DNA from: Hymenobacter cheonanensis
GTDB lineage: Bacteria > Bacteroidota > Bacteroidia > Cytophagales > Hymenobacteraceae
Direction of reading: 5' to 3'
Length of the DNA: 64,000 nt
Assembly: GCF_030581075.1 (NCBI RefSeq)
Contig: NZ_JAUQSW010000001.1
Location: 496,001-560,000, forward strand
The translations under genes were made by a program, and so were the position numbers. Positions 31,135 to 39,250 of this stretch are shown here, piece by piece (within the stretch, counting starts at the first letter, position 1; each line of letters begins with the position of its first letter). The notes beneath the pieces were generated by a model. It made no database searches, had not been told where the DNA came from, and saw nothing but the letters and a program-made list of their open reading frames with translations.

Positions 31135-32793
31135 ATGCACTTTGTTTATAGACTTGGCAGTACTATCGGCCTTGCGCTTTCGCTGGGCCTGGCCGGTTGT
31201 CAGCCTCAGCGTGAGGCTGTTGACTTGCTGGTGACCAATGCCACGGTGTACACCGTGGACTCGACTTTCAGCAAGGCGCAGGCTTTTGCGGTGCGCGACG
31301 GGCATTTTGTGGCCGTGGGCACTACGGCTGATTTACAGGGCCGCTACCAGGCGGCCCAAACAGTGGATGCGCAGGGCCAGTTTATCTACCCCGGCTTTTA
31401 CGACGCGCACTGCCACTTCTACCGCTATGCGCTGGGGCTGCGCTCGGCCAACCTGGTGGGGGCTAGCTCGTGGGCCGAAACGGTGGGCCGCCTCACGCAG
31501 CACCGCCAGCAGCAGCCTAGCGCGGCCTGGCTCACTGGCCGCGGCTGGGACCAGAACGACTGGCCGGGCCAGCGCTTCCCCACCAAAGACACCCTCGATG
31601 CGCTGTTTCCGAACGTGCCGGTGCTCATCGTGCGTGTTGATGGCCACGCGGCCCTAGTCAACCAAAAGGCGCTGGATTTGGCGGGCGTCACGGCGCGCAC
31701 CCCCATCAGCGGCGGCATAATTGGGCGCAACGCACAGGGCCGCCTCACCGGCCTGCTCGTGGATAATGCCGTGAAACTGGTGGCTAGCCACATTCCCGAG
31801 CCCAGCCCCGCCGAGGCCGAAGCAGCGCTGCTGCAAGGCCAGCAAAACTGCCTGGCCGTGGGCCTCACCAGCCTCGCCGACGCCGGGTTGGACCGTGAGG
31901 ACATCGAGCGCATGGCCGGGATGCAAAAGGCCGGCAAGCTGCACCTGCGCCTCTACACCATGCTTAACCCTACGCCCGAGAACAAGGCGTATTACTTGCC
32001 GAAAGGACCGTTCTTCAGCGATAATCTCACGATTTCCTCTTTTAAAGTGTACGCCGATGGGGCACTGGGCTCGCGGGGCGCGTCGCTGCTAGCCCCCTAC
32101 TCCGACCGGCCTGCCGAAAAAGGCTTCCTGCTGCAACACCCCGAGTACTACCGGGCGCTAGCCAAAGAGCTGGCGGCCACTAAGTTTCAAATGAATACCC
32201 ACGCCATCGGCGACTCCAGCAACCGGCTGCTGCTCGACATTTATGGCGCGGCGCTGGCGGGCCAGCCCGACCGGCGCTGGCGCATTGAGCACGCGCAGGT
32301 GGTTAGTAAACAAGATATTCCGAAGTTTGGGCAGTACCACATTGTGCCCTCAGTGCAGCCCACCCACGCCACCTCCGATATGTACTGGGCTGGCGAGCGG
32401 CTAGGCCCCCAGCGCCTGCAAACCGCCTACGCCTACCAGGATTTGCTGAAGCAGTACGGCCAGGTGGCGCTAGGGTCCGATTTCCCGGTCGAGGACATTA
32501 ACCCCCTCTACGGCTATCACGCCGCCGTGGCCCGCCAGGATGCCAAGAACTACCCTAGCGGCGGCTTTCAGATGAATAACGCCCTCACCCGCGCGCAAGC
32601 CCTGCGCGGCATGACCACCTGGGCCGCCCACGCGGCCTTCGAGGACAAGCGCAAAGGCCAAATCAAGCCCGGTATGCTAGCCGACTTCGTGGTGCTGAAA
32701 ACCGACCTGCTGACCGCGCCCAAAGAGCAGCTGCGCACCGCACCCGTGCAGCAGACCTGGATTGGCGGCAAGCAGGTATTTGCAGTTAAGTAG
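31135..32793 (+). CDS. YtcJ-like amidohydrolase lipoprotein
   Basis: 552 residues from the ATG at 31135, where a lipoprotein signal appears (GLALSLGLAGC). Amidohydrolase_3 layout: composite beta-domain start TNATVYTVDSTFSKAQAFAVRDGHFVAVG, metal motif FYDAHCHFYRYALGLRS (HxH), middle SFKVYADGALGSRGASL (probable metal lysine/acid region), NTHAIGDSSNRLLLD, IEHAQVV and ALGSDFPVED. The family hydrolyses amide or ester bonds in varied small molecules; the substrate is unknown. It should act in the periplasm or at the outer membrane. Confidence 0.88.
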   Translation: MHFVYRLGSTIGLALSLGLAGCQPQREAVDLLVTNATVYTVDSTFSKAQAFAVRDGHFVAVGTTADLQGRYQAAQTVDAQGQFIYPGFYDAHCHFYRYALGLRSANLVGASSWAETVGRLTQHRQQQPSAAWLTGRGWDQNDWPGQRFPTKDTLDALFPNVPVLIVRVDGHAALVNQKALDLAGVTARTPISGGIIGRNAQGRLTGLLVDNAVKLVASHIPEPSPAEAEAALLQGQQNCLAVGLTSLADAGLDREDIERMAGMQKAGKLHLRLYTMLNPTPENKAYYLPKGPFFSDNLTISSFKVYADGALGSRGASLLAPYSDRPAEKGFLLQHPEYYRALAKELAATKFQMNTHAIGDSSNRLLLDIYGAALAGQPDRRWRIEHAQVVSKQDIPKFGQYHIVPSVQPTHATSDMYWAGERLGPQRLQTAYAYQDLLKQYGQVALGSDFPVEDINPLYGYHAAVARQDAKNYPSGGFQMNNALTRAQALRGMTTWAAHAAFEDKRKGQIKPGMLADFVVLKTDLLTAPKEQLRTAPVQQTWIGGKQVFAVK

Positions 32794-32809
32794 TAGCTAT
32801 TGGAGTAAA

Positions 32810-32900
32810 AAGAGCGTCATGCTGAGCTTGCCGAAGCCTCTCTACCGCACCGTTGAGTGGAACGGTAGAGAGGCTTCGGCAAGCTCAGCATGACGCTCTT
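32810..32900. repeat. dispersed palindromic repeat, CGTCATGCTGAGCTTGCCG family, copy 2
   Basis: Near-perfect arms (AAGAGCGTCATGCTGAGC... and its inverse) meet at a short centre; ACGGTAGAGAGG and its complement extend the stem. The core matches 6896-6998. Confidence 0.85.
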
Positions 32901-32919
32901 CTTGTTTATTACCTGTGTG

Positions 32920-33438
32920 TTAAAACTCGCCCATTTCGTCGGCGCTCATGCCATACACGCCCGGCACCGGAATGTCGAGCAGGCGCAGGTACACCGTGAG
33001 CTGGCCGCGGTGGTGAATGCTGTGGTTGAGGCCCATAATACGCAAAGCGGCACCCTTGGGGCGGTCCATGAGCAACTGCTCGCCGCGCCGCAGCTGGAAG
33101 CTATCGGTCAGCTTTTCGTCATCGCTTTCGCGCAGGGCCTGGCGCAGGTCGGCGCTGAACTGGTCGAAGCGGGCTAGCAGCTCGGCGGTGCTGGTGGGGC
33201 TGGGCGGCGGCTTGGGCGCGTTGGGGTCGAGGAAATCGCGCTGGCTGGTTTCGATGAAAAGCTGCTTGAAGCGCAGCAGATTGACGATGTGCGAGGCCAG
33301 CTGGCCCAGCTTCATCGACTTGGGGTGCGGCTGGTAATCGAACTTATCGTCGGGGATGCGCTCGAGGACTTTGCGCGTCACGGCCAGCTCGCGGTCAAGC
33401 TCTTCGAGGATATTCTGCTGGAGGGAGGAGGTATGCAT
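32920..33438 (-). CDS. DinB family protein
   Basis: 172 residues, four-helix DinB/YfiT fold. Metal-ligand histidines fit SMKLGQLASHIVNLL (His ~50) and NHSIHHRGQLTVYLRLLDIPVPGVYG near the end, the latter being the classic family signature. DinB-like proteins are thiol S-transferases or unknown-function enzymes that bind a divalent metal. It is 44 bp downstream of the MFS gene on the same strand and probably shares its transcript. Confidence 0.88.
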   Translation of the reverse strand: MHTSSLQQNILEELDRELAVTRKVLERIPDDKFDYQPHPKSMKLGQLASHIVNLLRFKQLFIETSQRDFLDPNAPKPPPSPTSTAELLARFDQFSADLRQALRESDDEKLTDSFQLRRGEQLLMDRPKGAALRIMGLNHSIHHRGQLTVYLRLLDIPVPGVYGMSADEMGEF

Positions 33439-33481
33439 GGGCAGGTGGGGAAAAACGTTCGCTAGCTCAACCGGGAGGGTG

Positions 33482-34894
33482 CTAAACGGTTTGGGGTCGG
33501 CCCATTTCGGCGGCGGCCGAGGCGGGCGGGGGCGGCAGCGTGGCGCTGCTGGCAGAGTCCTCGCGCAGCTTTTTGCCGCGCAGCTGAAGCAGGAAAATCA
33601 GGCCCAGGATGAAGAACACGATGAGCGCCAGAATGCTATTGCGCATCGAGCCGGTTACCTGGTTGATGATGCCAAACGTGGCCGTGCCAATCACAATGCT
33701 AAGCTTTTCGGTCACGTCGAAAAAGCTGAAAAACGCGGCCGAGTTGGGCGTGTTTTCAGGGATAATCTTGGAGTAGGTCGAGCGGCTCAGGCTTTGAATA
33801 GCGCCCATGGTGAGGCCAATGACGGATGCTAGCGCGTAGAAGCTCCAACCGGCCTGCACGTAGTAGCCCGCCACGCAAATCAGCATCCAGATAAATACCG
33901 ACCAGCTCAGGGCGCGGGTATTGCCGATGCGCTCGCTGAGCTTGGCAAACAGGTAAGCGCCCGCAATGGCCACTACTTGCAGCAGCAGAATGGTGAGAAT
34001 GAGCGCGCCCGAGTCGAGGTGCAGCTCGTCGGTGCCGAAGAGCGTGGCCACGTACATCACCGTTTGCACGCCCATATTGTAGGTGAAGTAGGCTAGCAGA
34101 AACTTCTTGACGTTGGGCAGCTGCCGTAGCTGGTCCCACACCTTGCCCAGCTCGCGGAAACCGTTGAGCAGCCAGCCACCCTCGGCAGCCGGCGCATCGG
34201 CGGGGCGGCCACGGTCGGGCGGCAGCGTGGCAAAGGGAATCTGGGCAAAACCGGCCCACCACAGCCCGGTGAGCAGAAAGGAAAGCTGGGCGGCCCGGGC
34301 TCCGCCAATACCCAGCTTATCATGAAATTGATTGATAACTAGGCATATTACCAGCAAAATAACCGAGCCAACGTAGCCCATCGAGAAGCCCTTGGCAGAA
34401 AGGGAGTCAAACTTCTCTTCGGAGCTGATTTCGGGCAGGTAGGAATTGTAGAACACAATGCTGCCTGAGAAACCAACTGTGGCCGCTACAAAAACAAACG
34501 TGGAAGCTGTGAGTGTGGCAGGCGCAAAAAAGTAGAGGCCTGCGCACGCAGCCGCGCCGATGTAACAGAATATTTGTAAAAAGAGCTTTTTCCGGCCCGA
34601 AAAGTCGGCCAACGAGGTCAGAAAGGGGCTAACCAGCGCGATAAGCAGAAAGGAAGCGGAAATCGCATAGTTGAGCAGCGATGAGCCCGGCACCTGCATG
34701 CCCAGAAAAGCGACGGGGCTCTGGCCGCTGTCAGTGTGCGTCACTTCCTTGATGACGCTCGACCAGTAAATCGGAAAAATGGAGCTGGTAATGACGAGCG
34801 GGTACACCGAGTTGGCCCAGTCGTAGAACGTCCAGCCGGTAGTAATGCGCTTATTGTCTTTTTCGACGGCCGGCGCGGGGGCGGTGGGAGCCAT
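33482..34894 (-). CDS. MFS transporter, UMF1/Atg22-like
   Basis: 470 residues from the ATG at 34894 (the longer start at 34921 lacks support). About 12 membrane helices. The UMF1 signature is near the N-terminus: TTGWTFYDWANSVYPLVITSSIFPIYW, followed by FLTSLADFSGRKKLFLQ (the MFS A-motif) and GAIQSLSRSTYSKIIPENTPNSAAFFSFFDVTEK. Members are linked to amino acid or solute efflux, but the substrate is not inferable. Upstream of and possibly co-transcribed with the DinB gene. Confidence 0.88.
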   Translation of the reverse strand: MAPTAPAPAVEKDNKRITTGWTFYDWANSVYPLVITSSIFPIYWSSVIKEVTHTDSGQSPVAFLGMQVPGSSLLNYAISASFLLIALVSPFLTSLADFSGRKKLFLQIFCYIGAAACAGLYFFAPATLTASTFVFVAATVGFSGSIVFYNSYLPEISSEEKFDSLSAKGFSMGYVGSVILLVICLVINQFHDKLGIGGARAAQLSFLLTGLWWAGFAQIPFATLPPDRGRPADAPAAEGGWLLNGFRELGKVWDQLRQLPNVKKFLLAYFTYNMGVQTVMYVATLFGTDELHLDSGALILTILLLQVVAIAGAYLFAKLSERIGNTRALSWSVFIWMLICVAGYYVQAGWSFYALASVIGLTMGAIQSLSRSTYSKIIPENTPNSAAFFSFFDVTEKLSIVIGTATFGIINQVTGSMRNSILALIVFFILGLIFLLQLRGKKLREDSASSATLPPPPASAAAEMGRPQTV

Positions 34895-35023
34895 AAAGCT
34901 GCTGAGTGAGTGAGCGCCCAAGATACAGCCATTTTAGGGTGGCCGCCCCCCGCATATCCTAATGCCAGTGGCTTACCAGGGCGCTAGGGCTTCCTATTCT
35001 ATCCGGCAATACCAGCCAATGAG

Positions 35024-35072
35024 GCGAGCATTTTCAATAATGCAACTTTGTTGCATTATTGAAAATGCTCGC
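35024..35072. promoter_or_regulatory. 22-bp perfect inverted repeat next to a promoter (putative operator)
   Basis: GCGAGCATTTTCAATAATGC... at 35024-35045 is exactly inverted at 35051-35072 around CTTTG. The right arm ends one base before the -7 box at 35073, so it covers the -33 region of the flavoprotein promoter. It is AT-rich and lacks a T tail, which argues against a terminator. Confidence 0.6.
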
Positions 35073-35080
35073 TACCTTTA
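35073..35080 (+). promoter_or_regulatory. -7 promoter box TACCTTTA
   Basis: One mismatch to TAnnTTTG, 22 bp before the ATG at 35103, which it helps to define as the start. Confidence 0.55.
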
Positions 35081-35102
35081 CTCCGTAATTTTTCCCGCTA
35101 TC

Positions 35103-35996
35103 ATGTTCGACGTACTTATTATTGGTGGCAGCTATGCCGGCCTGAGCGCGGCGCTGGCCTTGGGGCGCGCCCGGCGCTCGGTGCTGGTGCTCGATGCGCG
35201 ACGCCCCCGCAACCGCTTTACACCTCACGCACATAACCTGCTGTTGCACGACGGCGACGCCCCCGCCGACTTGGCGGCGCGGGCTCGCCAGCAGGTGGCG
35301 GCCTACCCTACCGTGCAGCTGCTCGAAGCTCAGGCTACTGCCGCCGAGAAGCGGCCCGATGGCTCATTCACCATTACCACCGAGGCGCACGGCACCTTTG
35401 CAGCTAGCCGGCTGCTGCTGGCTACGGGCCTGCGCGACGAGCTGCCGCCGGTGCCGGGCTTTGCCGAGTGCTGGGGCAAGTCGGTGATTCACTGCCCCTT
35501 CTGCCACGGCTACGAGGTGGCCGACTTGCCCACCGGCATCTGGAACAATGGCTCTGAGGTGGAACACCACGTGAAGATGCTGCGCAACTGGTCGCGTGAA
35601 CTTACCGTTTTTACCAACGGCCCCGCCACCTTCGGCCCCGATGTGCACAACTTGTTAAAAACGAACAGTATAGAGTTGGTGGAGACGCCCGTGGCCGAGC
35701 TGCTGCACCGTAGTGGCCAACTCACGGGCGTGCGCCTGGCCGATGGCCGCACTCAGTCGCTGCCCGTGCTGTATGCCCGCCTGCCGTGGCAACAAGCCAG
35801 CGCATTGCCAAGGCAACTAGGCTGCGAAATTACGGAGCAAGAGCTTATTCGTACCGATGCCAGCTATCGCACCACCGTGCCGGGCGTGTACGCGGCCGGC
35901 GACTGCTGCGTAGCCCCGCCGCAGCTGGCCCTGGCCATCGCGGCCGGCAACCTGGCGGGCGCGAGCCTGAGCCGGGAGCTTATTATGGGTAGCTAG
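35103..35996 (+). CDS. thioredoxin-reductase-like FAD oxidoreductase
   Basis: 297 residues from the ATG at 35103; earlier starts would run through the upstream palindrome. FAD site FDVLIIGGSYAGLSAALALGRA (1-23), a CxxC in VIHCPFCHGYEVAD (~135-148) as in thioredoxin reductases, and the C-terminal FAD contact TTVPGVYAAGDCC. The NADPH-binding GxGxxA motif is degenerate (the region reads PTGIWNNGSEVEHH), so the reductant or partner may differ from classic TrxB. The promoter carries a striking inverted repeat, suggesting regulated expression. Confidence 0.82.
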   Translation: MFDVLIIGGSYAGLSAALALGRARRSVLVLDARRPRNRFTPHAHNLLLHDGDAPADLAARARQQVAAYPTVQLLEAQATAAEKRPDGSFTITTEAHGTFAASRLLLATGLRDELPPVPGFAECWGKSVIHCPFCHGYEVADLPTGIWNNGSEVEHHVKMLRNWSRELTVFTNGPATFGPDVHNLLKTNSIELVETPVAELLHRSGQLTGVRLADGRTQSLPVLYARLPWQQASALPRQLGCEITEQELIRTDASYRTTVPGVYAAGDCCVAPPQLALAIAAGNLAGASLSRELIMGS

Positions 35997-36053
35997 TGGC
36001 CAACTAAAATACCCAGTGGCTGGCTGCCACTGGGTATTTTAGTTGGCCACTAG
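35993..36053. terminator. long bidirectional terminator hairpin overlapping a stop codon
   Basis: Perfect 28-base arms at 35993-36020 and 36026-36053 with a 5-base loop. The TAG stop of the flavoprotein gene (35994-35996) is inside the left arm. The convergent MocA-like gene ends 8 bp away. Confidence 0.88.
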
Positions 36054-36060
36054 CCTCGGA

Positions 36061-36666
36061 CTACTGCCCCAGCGCGGCGTACTGCGCCTCGGTATCGACA
36101 TCGGTGGCGCCGCCGGGGAAGGCTACGGTGGGCAGGTGGGCGTATTGCTGCAATAGCTCGCGGGCGCCGCTAGCCCCGCGCAGGGCCAGCAGCTGCGGGA
36201 ATATCTCGCGGCTGAACAGCGCGGGCACTCCCTGCGTGCCCGCGTAGGCCGAGGCCACCACCGGCTGCCGGGTGGCCTGAAACTGCACGATGAGCTGGCC
36301 AATAACTTCTTCGCTTAGCAGCGGCTGGTCGCAGAGAATGACGACTACGGCATCTACTTTGGCGGCTTCGGCGGCGGTTTCGAGTTCGGCCAGGCCGGCG
36401 GCGATGCTGCCGCCCATGCCATCGGCCCAGGCATCGTTGCGCACTACGTGGAAGGGCAGGCCGTCGATTTCGGGCAATAACTCATCGTGGAGGGCGCCGG
36501 TCACGAGCACCAACGGGCGGCAGGGGCTGGCGGCGGCTACTTCGGCGGCGCGGCGCAGCAGCGTCTGGCCTTGGTACTGGAGCAGTTGCTTGGGGCGGGC
36601 CAGCCGCGACGACGAGCCGGCGGCCAGCAGCAGCAGGCCCACGGTGGCAATGGGGTCGTTGTGCAT
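36061..36666 (-). CDS. MocA-like molybdenum cofactor nucleotidyltransferase (NTP transferase fold)
   Basis: 201 residues. GT-A-type signature LLLAAGSSSRLARPKQLLQYQGQTLLRRA at 11-39, LVTGALHDELLPEI, NDAWADGMGGSIAAGL and VVVILCDQPLLSEEVI (metal-binding acid). Family members attach CMP or GMP to molybdopterin for xanthine-oxidase-type enzymes. Its position downstream of a molybdenum hydroxylase operon on the same strand supports that role, although a palindromic repeat lies between them. Confidence 0.85.
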   Translation of the reverse strand: MHNDPIATVGLLLLAAGSSSRLARPKQLLQYQGQTLLRRAAEVAAASPCRPLVLVTGALHDELLPEIDGLPFHVVRNDAWADGMGGSIAAGLAELETAAEAAKVDAVVVILCDQPLLSEEVIGQLIVQFQATRQPVVASAYAGTQGVPALFSREIFPQLLALRGASGARELLQQYAHLPTVAFPGGATDVDTEAQYAALGQ

Positions 36667-36703
36667 AAGACAGTTTTTACAGTTTCAGAGGGCCCAAAAG
36701 TAG

Positions 36704-36819
36704 TTGTCAGTGCGAGCGCAACGCAGTGAAACGCGGCAATCCTTTCTTCACGCTAGGGTAGTAAGCCCTAGGAAAAGGAAAGATTGCCGCGCTTCACTGC
36801 GTTGTACTCGCACTAACAA
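36704..36819. repeat. dispersed palindromic repeat, TTGTCAGTGCGAG variant
   Basis: Imperfect ~38-45-base arms contain GCAACGCAGTGAAACGCGGC and its inverse. The ends TTGTCAGTGCGAG differ by one base from the ends of the copies at 19729 and 30080, and the inner CGCGGCAATC matches 19729. It lies between the Mo-subunit gene and the MocA-like gene. Confidence 0.78.
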
Positions 36820-36825
36820 GCGAGG

Positions 36826-39153
36826 TTAGCTGGCCAGGCCCGCCATCAGCACCTTATCGGGCGTGAGGGGCAGGTCGCGCAGGCGCTTGCCGGTGGCGTG
36901 GTACACGGCATTGGCCACGGCGGCGGCTACGCCCACCATCGCAATTTCGCCGATGCCTTTCACACCCATCGCGTTGATGTAGGGGTCGTGCTCCTCCACA
37001 AACTCCACGGTCATGTTAGGAATATCGGCATTTACCGGCACGTGGTAGCTAGCCAGGTCGGCGTTGGTGTAGCGCGAAAAATGCTCGTCGCGCACGGTCT
37101 CCTCCATCAAGGCCGAGCCGATGCCGAAGATGGCGCCGCCGATAATCTGGCTGCGCGCGGTTTGGGCATTCAGAATGCGGCCCGCGCCGATAACGCTCAC
37201 CCACTTGCTTACCCGGATGGTGCCCAGGTCCATATCAACCCGCACCTCACAAAAGTGCGCCCCAAACGAATGCATGGAGTGCTGCCCGGCCTGGTCCTTT
37301 TTGGTAGGGTCGGCGTTTTTGGCGGCGCTGGCATCTTCGTAGCCCGAGCCATACTTGCCCTGTGCCATGCCTTCGATATCGGTGATTTCGCCACGCTTCA
37401 TCAGCTCGCCGAACAGCTCGCCTTTCTTGGGGTCTTTCTTCAGGAAAAGCCGGCCTTTCTCCACGGCCACATCTTCAGGTTTGGCTTTGTAGAGCGGTGA
37501 TTTTTTGTCGATAACAGCTGCCTTAATAAGCTTTTGCCACACATCCTGGCAGGCCAGGAAGATGCTCGACGACACCGTGCCGCCCGCCGTAGAGCCGCCC
37601 GAGTTGGGAGCCGTGGGCAGCTGCGTATCGCCCAGCTCGAAGCGCACTTTCTCGATGGGCAGGCCTAGCGAGTCGGCGGCTACCTGGGTCATTACGGTGT
37701 AGGTGCCGGTGCCCAGGTCGGTGGCGCCGCTCTGCACCACGGCGTGGCCGTCGGCGTAGAGGCGGGCGCGGGCCGTGCCCTGCGAATTGTGTACCGGGTA
37801 GCTGGCCGAGGCCATGCCCATGCCCACGAAGTAGCGGCCGTCGCGGGTGGCGCCGGCCTTAGGGTTGCGCTTGCTCCAGCCAAACAGCTCGGCGCCGCGG
37901 GCGTAGCACTGTTTCAGGCTCTTACTGCTCCACTGCTGGCCCGTGCCGTAGTCGTGGTCGGCGTAGTTGCGCAGCCGAATTTCGATGGGGTCAACGCCTA
38001 CTCTGTAGGCCAGGTCGTCCATCGAGCACTCGATGGCGAAGGAGCCCGGCCCCTCGCCCGGCGCCCGCATAAAGGTGGGCGTCATGACGTTGGCGCGCGC
38101 CAGCTCGTAGCTGCTCTCGAAGGCCGGGCTCGCGTAGAGCAAGTCCACAATCTTGGAGTTGGGCTCGGCGTAGTTGTCCCAGGGCGAGGCGGTCGATTTT
38201 TTGGTGTGCACCAGCGAGGTCAGCTTGCCATCGGCCGTGGCCCCTAGCTGCAGGGTTTGCTCCTGGTCTTCGCGGTGGCCCATGCTGGTAAACATTTGCT
38301 CGCGGGTGAGCATCAGCTTCACCGGGCGGTTCACAGCCTTGGCGGCCTGCACCGTGAGCACGGTGTGCGGCCAGCACGAGCCTTTGCAGCCGAAGCCGCC
38401 GCCCAGGTATTTGGTGATAACCCGCACCTGCTCGCGGGGCAGGCCCGTCATGGCCGACAGCGCCGACTGCGTGCGCGTCACACCCTGCGTCGATTCGTAT
38501 ACCGTGAGGCGGTCGGGGGCTTCCCACACGGCCGTGGTCGAGCCTGGCTCCATGGGGTTGTGGTTGTACACGGGGTGGACGTAGGTGGCCGTGAGCTGAA
38601 TGGGCGCGCTGGCAAACGCGCCTTTGGCATCGCCGCGCTTGGTATGGCCATCCTGCTTGCCATCCTGCACCTTTTGGGGGTCGAATAACTGCGCTTTCGG
38701 CTGCTTGTAATTGGCAATCGGGTCGCCCTTCTGGTAGGTCACCTTCACCAGCGTGGCAGCGTGGGTGGCGTGCTCCAGGGTGTCGGCCACTACCATTGCC
38801 ACGGGCTGGGCGGCGTAAAAAATCTCGTCGCCGGTGAGGGGTAAAAAGCCCATGGGCGCGCCGATATCCTTCTTGCCCTGCGCGTCATTAGGCGTTTTGG
38901 CCAGCTTGGGCAGGTTCTGGTGCGTGAGCACGGCAATAACGCCCGGCTCGCGCGCCGCCGCCGAGGTGTCTATGCTTTGAATCTTGCCCTTGGCAATGGG
39001 GCTGGTGGCCAGCACGCCGTAGGTAAGGCCCGGCAACGGAAACTCGGCCGAGTACTTGGCCTTGCCGGTCACCTTCTCGCGGCCCTCGACGCGAACGAGC
39101 GGCTGCCCAACATAGCCACCGGGCTTATCGAAAAATTGAGGTTCAGAATCCAT
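36826..39153 (-). CDS. xanthine dehydrogenase family molybdopterin-binding subunit (YagR/PaoC-like)
   Basis: 775 residues. N-terminal aldehyde oxidase a/b hammerhead domain (REKVTGKAKYSAEFPLPGLTYGVLATSPIAKGKI), then the Mo-binding domain with YLGGGFGCKGS, MRAPGEGPGSFAIECSMDDLA, QSGATDLGTGTYTVM and the C-terminal VKGIGEIAMVGVAAAVANAVYHATG carrying the catalytic glutamate (GIGE). It oxidises aldehydes or N-heterocycles with water. It forms the last gene of a three-subunit operon behind the FAD and 2Fe-2S subunits and should be carried to the periplasm with them. Confidence 0.92.
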   Translation of the reverse strand: MDSEPQFFDKPGGYVGQPLVRVEGREKVTGKAKYSAEFPLPGLTYGVLATSPIAKGKIQSIDTSAAAREPGVIAVLTHQNLPKLAKTPNDAQGKKDIGAPMGFLPLTGDEIFYAAQPVAMVVADTLEHATHAATLVKVTYQKGDPIANYKQPKAQLFDPQKVQDGKQDGHTKRGDAKGAFASAPIQLTATYVHPVYNHNPMEPGSTTAVWEAPDRLTVYESTQGVTRTQSALSAMTGLPREQVRVITKYLGGGFGCKGSCWPHTVLTVQAAKAVNRPVKLMLTREQMFTSMGHREDQEQTLQLGATADGKLTSLVHTKKSTASPWDNYAEPNSKIVDLLYASPAFESSYELARANVMTPTFMRAPGEGPGSFAIECSMDDLAYRVGVDPIEIRLRNYADHDYGTGQQWSSKSLKQCYARGAELFGWSKRNPKAGATRDGRYFVGMGMASASYPVHNSQGTARARLYADGHAVVQSGATDLGTGTYTVMTQVAADSLGLPIEKVRFELGDTQLPTAPNSGGSTAGGTVSSSIFLACQDVWQKLIKAAVIDKKSPLYKAKPEDVAVEKGRLFLKKDPKKGELFGELMKRGEITDIEGMAQGKYGSGYEDASAAKNADPTKKDQAGQHSMHSFGAHFCEVRVDMDLGTIRVSKWVSVIGAGRILNAQTARSQIIGGAIFGIGSALMEETVRDEHFSRYTNADLASYHVPVNADIPNMTVEFVEEHDPYINAMGVKGIGEIAMVGVAAAVANAVYHATGKRLRDLPLTPDKVLMAGLAS

Positions 39154-39163
39154 GATTTCAAGT

Positions 39164-39250
39164 ATCAGTTAGCAATTATCAATTATCAAAAGCCTGCTTT
39201 GCGGCTCACCAAGCACCTGTATAGTACTCACTGACAATTGATAACTGATT
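39164..39250. repeat. AT-rich inverted repeat inside the molybdoenzyme operon
   Basis: ATCAGTTAGCAATTATCA at 39164 is inverted, with two mismatches, near 39232-39249. The repeat occupies the whole 96-bp gap between the FAD and Mo subunit genes, where an operon would normally have almost no spacing. Its style resembles the repeats around the gene at 410. Confidence 0.55.
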
